Origin: Oscillospiraceae bacterium
Lineage (GTDB): Bacteria; Bacillota; Clostridia; Oscillospirales; Ruminococcaceae
Direction: 5' to 3'
DNA: 64,000 nucleotides
NCBI GenBank assembly: GCA_017415165.1
Contig: JAFQIY010000049.1
Location: forward strand, 1 to 64,000
Shown here: in pieces, positions 25,798 to 34,625 of the stretch
Position numbering within the stretch: position 1 is the stretch's first letter
How the letters are laid out: each line of letters opens with the position of its first letter
Made by a program: the position numbers and the translations under genes
The notes under the pieces: model-generated
Databases searched by the model: none
Told to the model about the DNA's origin: nothing
Seen by the model: only the letters and a program-made list of their open reading frames with translations

Positions 25798-26353
25798 AAA
25801 GGATAGCCTTCTTAACGTTGCCGCTTACCTTGATGAGACCCTCAGCGAGAGCGTCGTAAACGTTCTTCTTGCCGTTCATAACAGCAACAAAAGCGTCAGT
25901 GTCAGCACGGAATTCAATGTCGTAGTCATTGTACTTGTAAGGTTCAACGGAAATGTTGTTTGCTTCGTCAATGTAGATATAGAAGATACCTTCAGCAGCA
26001 CCGTTGAGTTCAACGTTTGCAGCGATAGGGTACTTGATTCTTGTCAGGTCAGCAGCAGCCAACTTCTTCTTTGCAGCTGCAACAACATCTTCGTAAGCAA
26101 GCCCCTTCTTCTTTGTAGTTTTCTTAGCAGGAGCTTTCTTTTCAGCAGCCTTAGGTGCTTCTTTCTTAGCAGCAGGCTTCTTAGCGGCAGTTTTCTTGAC
26201 AGTTTCCTTTTTAGCAGTTTCTTTCTTAGCAGCTTCCTTCTTAGCAGGAGCCTTCTTTTCAGCATCAGTTTTAACTTCTGCAGCAACCGCTTCAGCTGTC
26301 TTTACAGCAGCTTCTTTTGTTTCAGCAGGGGTAGTTTTCTTAGTTGTTGCCAT
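25778..26353 (-). CDS. Histone-H1-like tail fused to SCP2-like domain
   Basis: The protein (191 aa) starts with about 85 residues of Lys/Ala/Glu-rich repeats ([20 protein letters not shown] type), which resemble histone H1-like DNA-binding tails. A folded C-terminal domain (about 90-191) has the strands IAANVELNGAAEGIFYIYID and FRADTDAFVAVMNGKKNVYD. These resemble the SCP2 lipid-binding fold. The start is the ATG at 26353 after GAGGAGG with eight-base spacing. Role: perhaps a nucleoid or lipid-associated protein; this is inference from composition. The codon use is normal for the window. The 3' end lies in a tandem repeat. Confidence 0.75.
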   Translation of the reverse strand: MATTKKTTPAETKEAAVKTAEAVAAEVKTDAEKKAPAKKEAAKKETAKKETVKKTAAKKPAAKKEAPKAAEKKAPAKKTTKKKGLAYEDVVAAAKKKLAAADLTRIKYPIAANVELNGAAEGIFYIYIDEANNISVEPYKYNDYDIEFRADTDAFVAVMNGKKNVYDALAEGLIKVSGNVKKAILLINAAL

Positions 26354-26527
26354 AATAAAATCCTCCTCATTGATAAAAATTGCAGTAGAAATTTTCAAAA
26401 GCGAGCTTAATCTTTATTTAAATTTATTATAACCAATTTAATAACAATTGTCAATGATTATTTGCGCAAATTTTAACTTTTTTATAAATACAAACGAAAA
26501 CGAGTCTGCAAAAGGTTCAATTTTGAA

Positions 26528-27013
26528 CTATTTGTGATATTTACCGCCGTTGTTAATCTGAAAGCTGCGGTAAATCTGCTCTAAAATCATAACTCTTGCA
26601 AGCTGATGGGGGAATGTCATTTCCGACATTGACAGGCGGAAGTGGCACATTGCTTTTATTTCGTCAGCAATGCCGCAGGAGCTTCCGATAACAATATTGA
26701 GCGTACTTTTTCCGTCCACTGAAATGCGGGAAATCTTTTCGGCAAGCTTTTCCGATGAAAGCTGTTTTCCCTCAATGCACATTGCAATATTGAAGCAATC
26801 CTTGCCATTGAGATATGCAAGCATATTTTTTCCCTCGGAAGAAAGTGCGTTTGCGATTTCCTTTTCGGATGGATTATCAGGCAGGCGGCTTTCGTTAAGC
26901 TCAATAATATTCAGCTTGCAGAAAGCACTGAGACGTTTTGCGTACTCTGCGCAGGCGTCACGGAGATAGCTTTCCTTTAATTTTCCCACAGTGATAAGAT
27001 TGACGTTAAGCAT
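26528..27013 (-). CDS. rlmH: 23S rRNA (pseudouridine-1915-N3)-methyltransferase
   Basis: The protein (161 aa) is a small SPOUT methyltransferase. The N-terminus NVNLITVGKLKESYL, the SAM-binding knot region NIVIGSSCGI and the C-terminal FPHQLARVMILEQIYRSFQI are characteristic. It methylates pseudouridine 1915 in helix 69 of 23S rRNA on the 70S ribosome. In the knot motif the family's usual GG reads CG (SSCGI). The ATG at 27013 lies seven bases after GAGGAG. It is 11 bp downstream of the metallo-beta-lactamase-fold gene, so the two are co-transcribed. Confidence 0.93.
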   Translation of the reverse strand: MLNVNLITVGKLKESYLRDACAEYAKRLSAFCKLNIIELNESRLPDNPSEKEIANALSSEGKNMLAYLNGKDCFNIAMCIEGKQLSSEKLAEKISRISVDGKSTLNIVIGSSCGIADEIKAMCHFRLSMSEMTFPHQLARVMILEQIYRSFQINNGGKYHK

Positions 27014-27024
27014 AGTTGTACTCC

Positions 27025-27801
27025 TCAGAAGGTAATATATCCGCCGCTTGTTTCGACAGGCGCAACGGAAAGAGTGTAATCGCTGTTGCGGACAAAGCCG
27101 TGCAGACAATTGAACACGGTATTTTCCGCAAGCTCAGGTGTGTTGTTTTCCTGTGAAAGGTGTCCGAGAATAAGACGTGTTGTGCCGCTTTTTACAAGCT
27201 TTGCGGCAAATTCACCGCTGTCAACATTTGAGAGGTGACCGTTGTTGCTGAAAATACGGGTTTTAAGGTGGTAGGGGTAAATGCCGTTGCGCAGCATTTC
27301 AATGTCATAGTTTGCCTCAAGCAGCACGCAGTCCGTGCCGAGAAGATTTTTCTCAACGGTTTCGGTAACGTGTCCGAGGTCGGTGCAGACTGCCGCAGTC
27401 TTGCCGTCGGGAAGCTCTATTCTGTAGCCGCAGGACTCACGGGTGTCGTGAGGTGTGTTGAAGCAGCGGACGTTCATTCCGCAGATTTCTTCGCCCTCTT
27501 TCAATTCAAAACATTCACCGTTGATGAGACCGCTCTGACACAAATACTCAAGGGTAAGACTCTGCGCAAAAACAGGTGCTTTGATTTTTTTTGTGAGCAC
27601 TGCAAGCCCCTTGGTGTGGTCGCTGTGCTCGTGAGTGATGAAAACCGCCTTGATTGCGTCAACGGAAAGTCCGTTGATTTCCATAGCTTTTTTCAATCTT
27701 GAAAAGGACACTCCGTCATCAATGAGGATGCCCTCGGATTTTGTTCCTATGTATGTGCTGTTGCCCTTGCTTGAAGAAAACAGCGGATAAATTCTTGCCA
27801 A
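27025..27801 (-). CDS. Metallo-beta-lactamase-fold hydrolase, WalJ/YycJ type
   Basis: The protein (258 aa) begins with the YycJ signature ARIYPLFSSSKGNSTYIG. It continues with the metal-binding ITHEHSDHTKGL and later NTPHDTRESCGY, VCTDLGH and LILGHLSQENN. YycJ/WalJ proteins are cytosolic hydrolases of the beta-lactamase superfamily, often encoded next to rlmH as here. Their substrate is debated, with links to cell-wall signalling and nuclease activity. The start is the TTG at 27801, seven bases after AAGGAG; no closer ATG exists in frame. Confidence 0.9.
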   Translation of the reverse strand: MARIYPLFSSSKGNSTYIGTKSEGILIDDGVSFSRLKKAMEINGLSVDAIKAVFITHEHSDHTKGLAVLTKKIKAPVFAQSLTLEYLCQSGLINGECFELKEGEEICGMNVRCFNTPHDTRESCGYRIELPDGKTAAVCTDLGHVTETVEKNLLGTDCVLLEANYDIEMLRNGIYPYHLKTRIFSNNGHLSNVDSGEFAAKLVKSGTTRLILGHLSQENNTPELAENTVFNCLHGFVRNSDYTLSVAPVETSGGYITF

Positions 27802-27820
27802 GTTTATGCTCCTTTTCGGT

Positions 27821-28561
27821 TTAATCAAAAATACGGCTGTACATTCTTTCGGGACAGTCAAGAAACTGCTTTGTAACAGCATAGTGTTCGGTTTCTTTGT
27901 AGCTGACGCTTCTGATTTCGTCACTGGAAAGCTCGTAGAGTTCCGAGTCAGGAAAAGTAATCAGTATTGGCGAGTGGGTGGAAATGATAAACTGGGAATT
28001 TTTCTTCAGCAGTTCATTCATAGTAATCATCATAGACATAATTCCTGTCGGAGAAAGTGCCGCCTCAGGCTCGTCGAGGATATAAAGACCGTTGCCGAAG
28101 AAGCGGTTCTGTATAACTGAAAGGAAGCTTTCGCCGTGGGATTGCTCGTGGAGGGATACGCCGCCGTAGCTGTCGATAACCCTGCCGCTGCCCGGAAGCT
28201 TGTCCATTTCCTCAATATTGCTGGCGAGGTTGTAGAAGCTTTCAGCACGAAGAAAGAAGCTGTCCTTAGGGTATGCGGAGCGGCTGATTGTAAGGTAATC
28301 GCTGAGAGGGGAGTGACTGTTATATGTGGAGAAATTGAAATTACGTGTGCCGCCCTCGGGGTTAAAGCCGAATGCAACGGCAATGGCTTCAAGGAGAGTG
28401 GATTTTCCTGAGCCGTTTTCACCGACAATAAAGGTAACACGCTTATCAAAAGTCAGTTCACCTTTTTTACGGAGATTTTTAACCACAGGCAGGTGAGCAA
28501 CATATGAAGTTTGCGGCGGGTATTTGTTAAGCCGTATACTATCAATAAATTTTGTTTCCAC
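27821..28561 (-). CDS. AAA-type ATPase of the RecF/ABC-like class
   Basis: The protein (246 aa) is a single ABC-like ATPase domain. Walker A is VGENGSGKSTLLEA, a signature-like SHGESFLSVIQ stretch follows, then Walker B GLYILDEPEAALSP and a His switch STHSPIL. It lacks a membrane partner and resembles small predicted ATPases linked to DNA or stress functions, often called AAA_23 or ABC-like ATPase. The start is GTG at 28561 after a GGGGGG-rich ribosome binding site. It is 19 bp upstream of the WalJ-like gene, so they likely form an operon with rlmH. Confidence 0.88.
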   Translation of the reverse strand: METKFIDSIRLNKYPPQTSYVAHLPVVKNLRKKGELTFDKRVTFIVGENGSGKSTLLEAIAVAFGFNPEGGTRNFNFSTYNSHSPLSDYLTISRSAYPKDSFFLRAESFYNLASNIEEMDKLPGSGRVIDSYGGVSLHEQSHGESFLSVIQNRFFGNGLYILDEPEAALSPTGIMSMMITMNELLKKNSQFIISTHSPILITFPDSELYELSSDEIRSVSYKETEHYAVTKQFLDCPERMYSRIFD

Positions 28562-28669
28562 ATTTAGTCCCCCCTTTGCATATAATTTTACTCTGAAAAC
28601 GGGATTGTGTCAAGTGAATGATTGTTTTGCCTGCGGAGTACGGCGCTAAATATTTTTTTGCAAATCCTA

Positions 28670-28698
28670 TTGACGAAAGCAGTAAAAAATGCTAAAAT
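28670..28698 (+). promoter_or_regulatory. Sigma-A promoter of recA
   Basis: TTGACG and TAAAAT are 17 bp apart, about 38 bp before the recA start. A GTTCG half-site follows, but no complete LexA palindrome is visible. Confidence 0.75.
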
Positions 28699-28736
28699 AA
28701 GAAAAAATGTTCGATTTTTATATTCGGAGGTAAATT

Positions 28737-30002
28737 ATGGCAGATGCAAAGAAGAAAGCGGCAGGCGGCAAGGAGTCTGTTGTAAAGCTTACAAGCTCAG
28801 AGGAAAAAAAGCGCGCTCTTGAAGCCGCTATTCAGCATATCGAAAAGCAGTACGGCAAGGGTGCGGTAATGAAGCTCGGTCAGTCAGCGGATTATAATGT
28901 GGACGCTATTCCTACAGGCTCGATGACTCTTGATATGGCGCTTGGTATAGGCGGCGTTCCGAGAGGACGTATCGTTGAAATCTACGGTCCCGAAAGCTCA
29001 GGTAAGACGACCGTTGCGCTCCAGATTGTTGCTGAGGCACAGAAGCTGGGCGGTGAGGTTGCTTTCGTTGACGTTGAGCACGCTCTCGACCCTGTTTACG
29101 CAAGAGCACTTGGCGTTGATATTGACAATATGCTTGTTTCACAGCCTGACAGTGGTGAGCAGGCACTTGAAATTGCTGAAGCACTTGTGCGTTCGGGTGC
29201 ACTGGATGTTATCGTACTCGACTCCGTTGCGGCTATGGTAACAAAGGCTGAAATCGACGGCGAAATGGGTGATACGCACGTTGGTCAGCTTGCACGTCTT
29301 ATGTCTCAGGCAATGAGAAAGCTTACTTCTGTAATTTCCAAATCCAACTGCGTGGCAATCTTCATTAATCAGGTTCGTGAAAAAATCGGTGTTATTTACG
29401 GCAACCCTGAAACGACCCCTGGCGGACGTGCGCTGAAATTCTACAGCTCCGTGCGTATCGAGGTTCGTAAGGGTGAGGCTATCAAGAACGGTGCTGAGGT
29501 TATCGGCAGCCGTACAAAGTGCAAGGTTGTAAAGAACAAGGTTTCACCTCCGTTCAAGGAGTGCGAATTTGACCTGTTCTTCGGCAAGGGTATTTCCCGT
29601 GAGGGTGAGGTTGTTGACCTTGCTGTTGAGCTGGATATTATCCACAAGAGCGGTGCGTGGTTCTCCTATGAGGGGGATAAAATCGGTCAGGGACGTGACA
29701 ACACCAAGGAATGGCTCCGTACACACCCTGAACAGGCGAAGGAAATCGAGGAGAAAATCAAGCAGAGAACTGCTGAGCTTATTATGGTTTCCAAAAAGGG
29801 AAAGAAGGATGCCGCTGTGCAGGCTGCATCAGACGCTGCTGCTGAAGTCGCTTCTGCTGGCGCTGAGGTTATCGCTGAGGTAAAGGCTGAACAGCCTGCC
29901 GAACAGCCAAAGTCTGCGCCGAAGTCTGCTGCGAAAAAACCGCCTGTCAACGTAATTATTGACGCTGATGACGATTTCGAAGAATTTACACCTGTTAAGT
30001 AA
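28737..30002 (+). CDS. recA: Recombinase RecA
   Basis: The product (421 aa) drives homologous DNA strand exchange and LexA co-cleavage. Walker A is GPESSGKTT, the L1/L2 regions include [20 protein letters not shown] and NQVREKIGV, and Walker B is [10 protein letters not shown]. The core is about 350 aa as usual. The C-terminus is extended by about 70 residues, rich in Ala, Lys and Pro and ending in an acidic patch ([13 protein letters not shown]). Acidic tails of RecA are known to dampen DNA binding. recX follows after six bases. Confidence 0.97.
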   Translation: MADAKKKAAGGKESVVKLTSSEEKKRALEAAIQHIEKQYGKGAVMKLGQSADYNVDAIPTGSMTLDMALGIGGVPRGRIVEIYGPESSGKTTVALQIVAEAQKLGGEVAFVDVEHALDPVYARALGVDIDNMLVSQPDSGEQALEIAEALVRSGALDVIVLDSVAAMVTKAEIDGEMGDTHVGQLARLMSQAMRKLTSVISKSNCVAIFINQVREKIGVIYGNPETTPGGRALKFYSSVRIEVRKGEAIKNGAEVIGSRTKCKVVKNKVSPPFKECEFDLFFGKGISREGEVVDLAVELDIIHKSGAWFSYEGDKIGQGRDNTKEWLRTHPEQAKEIEEKIKQRTAELIMVSKKGKKDAAVQAASDAAAEVASAGAEVIAEVKAEQPAEQPKSAPKSAAKKPPVNVIIDADDDFEEFTPVK

Positions 30003-30008
30003 TTACAT

Positions 30009-30629
30009 ATGGTTATAACTGAAATATCCAAATTCAAGGGCAGCACGATGTGTGTTGTCCTTGATGATAATTCAAGGCTTTACATTCACAGCTCAATTCT
30101 TGCTGAGTATAATCTGAAGGAGGGGATGAATGTCCCCGAGGAGGCAGTTGAGGAAATTGCCGAGGCAAATGAGTACCGCAAGGCAAGGGAGCGTGCACTT
30201 TATCTGCTGGACGGACGTGACTACAGCTTCAAGGAGCTGTATGAAAAGCTGGAGGCGAATTACTCGGAGGATATCTGTATGAGAGTGTGCAGATATCTTG
30301 CCGAAATGCGGCTTGTCGACGACAGACGCTATGCGGAGCTTCGTGCGAGGGAGCTTTTTGAAATCAAGCGTGTGGGAATGTTCAAGGCGAAAATGGAGCT
30401 TCGCAGGAGAGGAATTTCCGATGACATTATTGCTGAGGTCATTGAGCCTTACGCTGATGAGGAGGAAGCCTTTGCACGGCTTGAGCAGCTTGTGGAAAGA
30501 AAATATGAGCGTTATCTTACAAGCGAAAAGGGCGTGCAGAAGGTAAAGTCTGCACTTCTCAGGCAGGGGTACAGCTATAGTGAAATAAATGCGGTGCTGG
30601 ATTTGTATGACCTTGATTTTGATGAGTGA
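30009..30629 (+). CDS. recX: Regulatory protein RecX
   Basis: The protein (206 aa) has the helical RecX repeats: ERALYLLDGRDYSFKELYEKL, YLAEMRLVDDRRYAELRA and LRRRGISDDIIAEVIE. RecX binds the RecA filament and limits its activity. It sits six bases after recA in the same transcript, the usual arrangement. The N-terminal about 50 residues form a beta-rich region that occurs in the longer Firmicute RecX proteins. A terminator follows. Confidence 0.93.
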   Translation: MVITEISKFKGSTMCVVLDDNSRLYIHSSILAEYNLKEGMNVPEEAVEEIAEANEYRKARERALYLLDGRDYSFKELYEKLEANYSEDICMRVCRYLAEMRLVDDRRYAELRARELFEIKRVGMFKAKMELRRRGISDDIIAEVIEPYADEEEAFARLEQLVERKYERYLTSEKGVQKVKSALLRQGYSYSEINAVLDLYDLDFDE

Positions 30630-30634
30630 TAAGG

Positions 30635-30666
30635 GAGAGCGGAATTCAATATTCCGTTCTCTTTTT
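30635..30666 (+). terminator. Terminator of recA-recX
   Basis: An 11-bp stem (gagagcggaat with attccgttctc, one G-U pair) and a 5-nt loop are followed by a T run. Confidence 0.9.
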
Positions 30667-30769
30667 GCTTATATGGATTTGATGAGTGCTGAATAAATAT
30701 GTACTATGTACTTATTAAGCCGAACTTATATGAAAAATGACGATTTTAGCGGTTTTTTTAAGTTTCGTA

Positions 30770-30798
30770 TTGAAAAGAATAAAAAATTATGGTATACT
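30770..30798 (+). promoter_or_regulatory. Sigma-A promoter of the asp23 operon
   Basis: TTGAAA and TATACT are 17 bp apart, with TGG before the -10 giving an extended -10. Confidence 0.75.
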
Positions 30799-30880
30799 AT
30801 AGTGTATATGTATTGTTATAATGCATAAGTGTAAATATATGTAATTAATTTCCTATAATATCAATAAGGAGCTGAGAGGT

Positions 30881-31234
30881 ATGCTGAATATCGAAAACCA
30901 TCTTGGAACTATCAGTATTTCCAAGGAATATCTTACTTCCCTGATTGCTCATACTGCTTCAACCTGCTTCGGCGTTGCTGACCTGAACAATGCGGACAGC
31001 AAATCCATTCTTTTTTCCCTTTTCAAAAAGGCTGATATGGGCAGGAGTGAATGTGTAAAGCTTGCTGTCAAGGACGGTAAGCTGGTTATAGCTCTGCATA
31101 TCACGGTTGTTTTCGGTACGAATATTTCCGCAATTGTGGACAGTGTGGTGCACAAAATCCGCTATACAATCGAAGAAAAAACAGGTCTTGAAGTCGGCAA
31201 GGTTACGGTCTTTGTTGACGGGATGAAGGCTTAA
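30881..31234 (+). CDS. Asp23/Gls24-family envelope stress protein
   Basis: The protein (117 aa) has the Asp23 core: GTISISKEYLTSLIAHTAS, a central GKLVIALHITVVFGTNIS and the C-terminal VGKVTVFVDGMK. Short Asp23 proteins such as YloU are often encoded directly before the DhaL/FakA-like gene, as here. They are thought to act at the membrane in envelope or fatty-acid related functions. It begins 15 bp before the next gene's start and has its own promoter. Confidence 0.9.
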   Translation: MLNIENHLGTISISKEYLTSLIAHTASTCFGVADLNNADSKSILFSLFKKADMGRSECVKLAVKDGKLVIALHITVVFGTNISAIVDSVVHKIRYTIEEKTGLEVGKVTVFVDGMKA

Positions 31235-31249
31235 TGGGGGTAATTTGAA

Positions 31250-32893
31250 GTGATAACCGGTAAAATTCTCAGAGACGCATTTATTTCGGGTGCGGTAACA
31301 ATTGCAAATAAAAAGCGTGAGGTTGACCAGCTTAATGTGTACCCCGTTCCTGATGGAGATACAGGTACAAATATGTCTATGACAATGAGCAACGCTCTGC
31401 GCGAGCTTGAGGTTATGGACGATACTGTTACGGTATCTCAGGTTGCTGACGCTACTGCTTCTGCACTTCTCAGAGGTGCACGAGGCAATTCAGGCGTAAT
31501 TCTTTCTCTGCTTTTCAGAGGCTTCTCCAAGGGCTTCAAGGGCAAGATTACCGCTGATTGTGAGGACTTTGTCAAGGCACTTGAGCTTGGTGTTGCAGGT
31601 GCTTACAAGGCTGTTATGACTCCTACTGAGGGTACAATTCTTACAGTTTCCCGACTTGCTTCCGAAAAGGCAAAGGTTACAGTAAATTCCACAAACGACG
31701 AGGTTGCACTCTGGAGCGATGTCTGCATTGCTGCAAAGGAAGCTCTTGACGATACGCCAAATCTTCTTCCTGTACTGAAAAAGGCGGGCGTTGTTGACGC
31801 TGGCGGTATGGGTCTGCTCCTTATATGGAACGCTATGCTTGACGTGTTCAAGGGCGGCGAGCCTGTGAAGCCTGTGGAAGCTCCTAAGACTGAGGCTGTT
31901 GTTGACAATTTCAGCACTGTCGTTGGCGAGTTTGATGACGATATCACTCACACCTACTGCACAGAATTTATCGCACGCAAGGCTCCCGACTGCAAGGATG
32001 CGGCTCTGCTCCGTGCTTTCCTTGAAACAATCGGTGACTGCGTTGTTGTGGTTGAGGACGACGAAATTATCAAGGTTCACGTCCACACTGAGCACCCCGG
32101 TCAGGCTATTGAAGAAGGTCTGCTTTTCGGCTCGCTCATTAATATGAAGATAGAAAATATGAAATATCAGCACGAAAACAAGGCTAAGGAAGCGGCTGTT
32201 GTGAAGAAGCAGAAGTTTGTTCCTGCTGCACCTGAAAAGCCATTCGGTTTTGTTTCTGTTGCAAGCGGCGATGGCATCGAGGAGCTTTTCCGCGACCTGG
32301 GTGTTGACTGCATTGTACGCGGCGGACAGACAATGAACCCGTCTACGGACGATATTCTTCAGGCAATTATGGCTACACCTGCCGAAACCGTGTTTGTTCT
32401 TCCTAACAACAAGAACATCATTATGGCGGCTGAACAGGCTGTTAAGCTTGCTGACAGACGTGTCTGCGTACTCCAGTCCAGAACAATTCCTCAGGGTATC
32501 ACAGCTATGATGAACTTTGACCCTGACGCTGATTTTGATACAAACAGACTCAATATGAGCAGAAGCCTTGACACTGTTTCCACAGGTCAGCTTACATTTG
32601 CTGCCCGTGACAGTGATTATGAGGGTCACAACATCAAGGAGGGCGACATTCTCGCTCTTGACAATGGTAAGCTTTCCTTTACTGAAAGAGATGTTACAAA
32701 GGCTGCTTACAAGCTTACAAAGAAGCTTGCTGACGGCAACACTTCTTTCATCACTCTCATTTACGGCACAGACGTTGACAGCAAGGACGCTGAGGCTGTT
32801 CATCAGCTTGTTCAGAACAAGTTCCCGAACGCTGAGGTTATGCTTGTTGACGGCGGTCAGCCTGTTTACTACTATATCATTTCCGTTGAATAA
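31250..32893 (+). CDS. FakA-like DhaL/DAK-phosphatase domain protein
   Basis: The protein (547 aa) has an N-terminal DhaL kinase domain with nucleotide and Mg motifs VYPVPDGDTGTNMSMTM and GARGNSGVILS. A middle domain and a C-terminal DegV-like region follow (FVSVASGDGIEELFRDLG, FVLPNNKNIIMAAEQA). This is the layout of the fatty acid kinase subunit FakA (YloV family). It phosphorylates fatty acids bound to FakB for phospholipid synthesis. No fakB (DegV) gene is in the window. The GTG start at 31250 lies nine bases after GGGGG. Confidence 0.9.
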   Translation: MITGKILRDAFISGAVTIANKKREVDQLNVYPVPDGDTGTNMSMTMSNALRELEVMDDTVTVSQVADATASALLRGARGNSGVILSLLFRGFSKGFKGKITADCEDFVKALELGVAGAYKAVMTPTEGTILTVSRLASEKAKVTVNSTNDEVALWSDVCIAAKEALDDTPNLLPVLKKAGVVDAGGMGLLLIWNAMLDVFKGGEPVKPVEAPKTEAVVDNFSTVVGEFDDDITHTYCTEFIARKAPDCKDAALLRAFLETIGDCVVVVEDDEIIKVHVHTEHPGQAIEEGLLFGSLINMKIENMKYQHENKAKEAAVVKKQKFVPAAPEKPFGFVSVASGDGIEELFRDLGVDCIVRGGQTMNPSTDDILQAIMATPAETVFVLPNNKNIIMAAEQAVKLADRRVCVLQSRTIPQGITAMMNFDPDADFDTNRLNMSRSLDTVSTGQLTFAARDSDYEGHNIKEGDILALDNGKLSFTERDVTKAAYKLTKKLADGNTSFITLIYGTDVDSKDAEAVHQLVQNKFPNAEVMLVDGGQPVYYYIISVE

Positions 32894-32902
32894 GGATTGT
32901 CT

Positions 32903-33556
32903 ATGAAAAAAATTAATATCGTTACGGGGCATTACGGCAGCGGAAAGACGAACTTTTCCGCAAACCTTGCCGTAACCCTTGCAAAGGGCGGCGAAAAGGT
33001 CACGGTTGTGGACCTTGATATCGTAAACCCTTACTTCCGTTCAGCTGACTTCGGTGAGCTGTTCGATGAAAAGAACATCGAGCTTGTTGCTCCGATGTAC
33101 GCAAACTCAAACCTCGATATTCCCGCAATTTCCTTCGACCTTGAACGTATCGCAACCGATGACGGCTATCTTATCGTTGACGTAGGCGGCGACGATGCAG
33201 GTGCACTTGCTCTCGGACGTTACGCTGAGGCTTTCAAGAAATTTGCAGACAAAATCGAGATGTACTACGTTGTAAACTGCCGCAGATTTCTTACTCAGAC
33301 CGCTGATGAAGCACTTGAACTGATGGGCGAAATCGAAATTGCGGCTAATATGAAGCACACTGCAATCGTAAACAACACTAATCTTCTTTACGAAACCACA
33401 AAGGAAGTCCTTGAGGACTCGGCAGGCTTTGCGGAGGAAATTGCTGAAAAGGCTGGGCTTCCGCTTGCTTTCACCTGCGTTCCGCTGAAGCTGGACGCTG
33501 ACGTGCCGAAGCCGTTCCCTGTGGAGATTTATGTGAAGAAAATCTGGGAAACATAA
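32903..33556 (+). CDS. MinD/ParA-like P-loop ATPase
   Basis: The protein (217 aa) starts with a Walker A motif GHYGSGKTNFSANLAVTLA, followed by VVDLDIVNPYFRSADF and a Walker-B-like YLIVDVGGDDAGALALG. The deviant first Lys of classical ParA is not present (HYGSGKT), so it is a single-Lys variant. The partner and function are unknown. The ATG at 32903 follows AAGGA by six bases. It lies just after the FakA-like gene. Confidence 0.82.
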   Translation: MKKINIVTGHYGSGKTNFSANLAVTLAKGGEKVTVVDLDIVNPYFRSADFGELFDEKNIELVAPMYANSNLDIPAISFDLERIATDDGYLIVDVGGDDAGALALGRYAEAFKKFADKIEMYYVVNCRRFLTQTADEALELMGEIEIAANMKHTAIVNNTNLLYETTKEVLEDSAGFAEEIAEKAGLPLAFTCVPLKLDADVPKPFPVEIYVKKIWET

Positions 33557-33582
33557 TAATTCTGACATAAGGGGTGTATGTA

Positions 33583-34332
33583 ATGCTTGTCAGTTTAATG
33601 TTCTGTAACATCAACACATTGATTTTTCTGATTGCTTTTCTGGCTGTTCTGCTCATTGCTGACCTTTTCAAAAGGCATCTGCTTTCAAATCCGATTGTGT
33701 ACGCAATAACAATGCTGATGGTTCCCCTTGCATTGCTTGTTGCCGTTGCAACACCTGTTTGGGCATTGGTTGAAAAAACTTTTCTGGAAGCAATTCTGTA
33801 TTTTGCTTTGGGAATTCTGCTTCTGGTGCTTGCGGCTGTAATTTACATCAGGGGGCACATTGTTCCCGTGAATAAATCAGCTGTAATCAGAAAGCACGAT
33901 GGAAATGTAAGCTATTATGCGGCAAAAAGGCTCATTGTTACAGGAAGTGCAATTTCTGTCGTATACGGTATACTTCTGATTGTTCAATCAGGCTGGCTTG
34001 GTTCAGTATTTGTAAGTATATTCGGCAGCGATATTGTTTCGATTTTTCAAGCGGCGATTTTTTGGCTGCTTTTGATGCTCATACCTTTTATTAATATTCT
34101 TGTAGCTTTGATTTTCTTGTTTTTGGGTGCAGAGCTGTTAATGCTTGGTATAATGACAATAATGTTCCTTTTACCTAATATGCTTGTAACAAACGGCTGC
34201 ATAAGATGTATTGTACATTCAGACAAAACCAAACTGATGAAAGCATTGTTTATTGTTCTTTCCTTTATCCCAGTGTTTAACATTATATATGGCATAATCT
34301 GCCTGAAAAAATTTTCGGCAGAGCTTAAATAA
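33583..34332 (+). CDS. Hypothetical multi-pass membrane protein
   Basis: The protein (249 aa) has about six to seven hydrophobic segments (starting near residues 10, 40, 70, 115, 150, 170 and 225) with short charged loops. There is no signal peptide of the cleaved type. I recognise no family. The ATG at 33583 lies eight bases after AAGGGG. It follows the P-loop ATPase by 26 bp and could share its transcript. Confidence 0.7.
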   Translation: MLVSLMFCNINTLIFLIAFLAVLLIADLFKRHLLSNPIVYAITMLMVPLALLVAVATPVWALVEKTFLEAILYFALGILLLVLAAVIYIRGHIVPVNKSAVIRKHDGNVSYYAAKRLIVTGSAISVVYGILLIVQSGWLGSVFVSIFGSDIVSIFQAAIFWLLLMLIPFINILVALIFLFLGAELLMLGIMTIMFLLPNMLVTNGCIRCIVHSDKTKLMKALFIVLSFIPVFNIIYGIICLKKFSAELK

Positions 34333-34390
34333 ACCAACAACTGTTAATTGCAGCTTGTATAAATTATTCTAAACCGAAAGGAGCTTTAAT

Positions 34391-34597
34391 ATGGCAAAAA
34401 TTACGGTCAATTTTGAAAAGTGCAAGGGCTGTGCTCTTTGTACAACAGCTTGTCCGAAGAAAATCGTCGAACTCCAGAAGGAAAAACGTAACCGCAAGGG
34501 CTACTTCACCGCTGTCTGTATTGACGACTCACAGTGCATAGGCTGTGCAATGTGTGCAATGATGTGCCCTGACTGCGCAATCGTTGTTGAAAAGTAA
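34391..34597 (+). CDS. 2-oxoacid:ferredoxin oxidoreductase, ferredoxin (delta) subunit
   Basis: The protein (68 aa) is a two-cluster ferredoxin with CKGCALCTTACP and CIGCAMCAMMCP, each a CxxCxxCxxxCP motif binding one [4Fe-4S]. It passes electrons from the TPP-containing core to cytosolic ferredoxin. The three core subunits follow directly, so this is the first gene of a four-gene operon. The ribosome binding site is AAAGGAG. Confidence 0.93.
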   Translation: MAKITVNFEKCKGCALCTTACPKKIVELQKEKRNRKGYFTAVCIDDSQCIGCAMCAMMCPDCAIVVEK

Positions 34598-34625
34598 AAC
34601 TCAAATTTTGTAAGGAGTGAGTATT

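Noticed and set aside
28670-28736. A LexA (SOS) operator before recA
   Set aside because: Only a GTTCG half-site is present; the B. subtilis-type palindrome GAAC-N4-GTTC is missing.
31490-32932. A long minus-strand reading frame opposite the FakA-like gene
   Set aside because: It is the antisense shadow of a clear DhaL/FakA gene. Its residues are Cys, Asn and Leu biased and it has no ribosome binding site.
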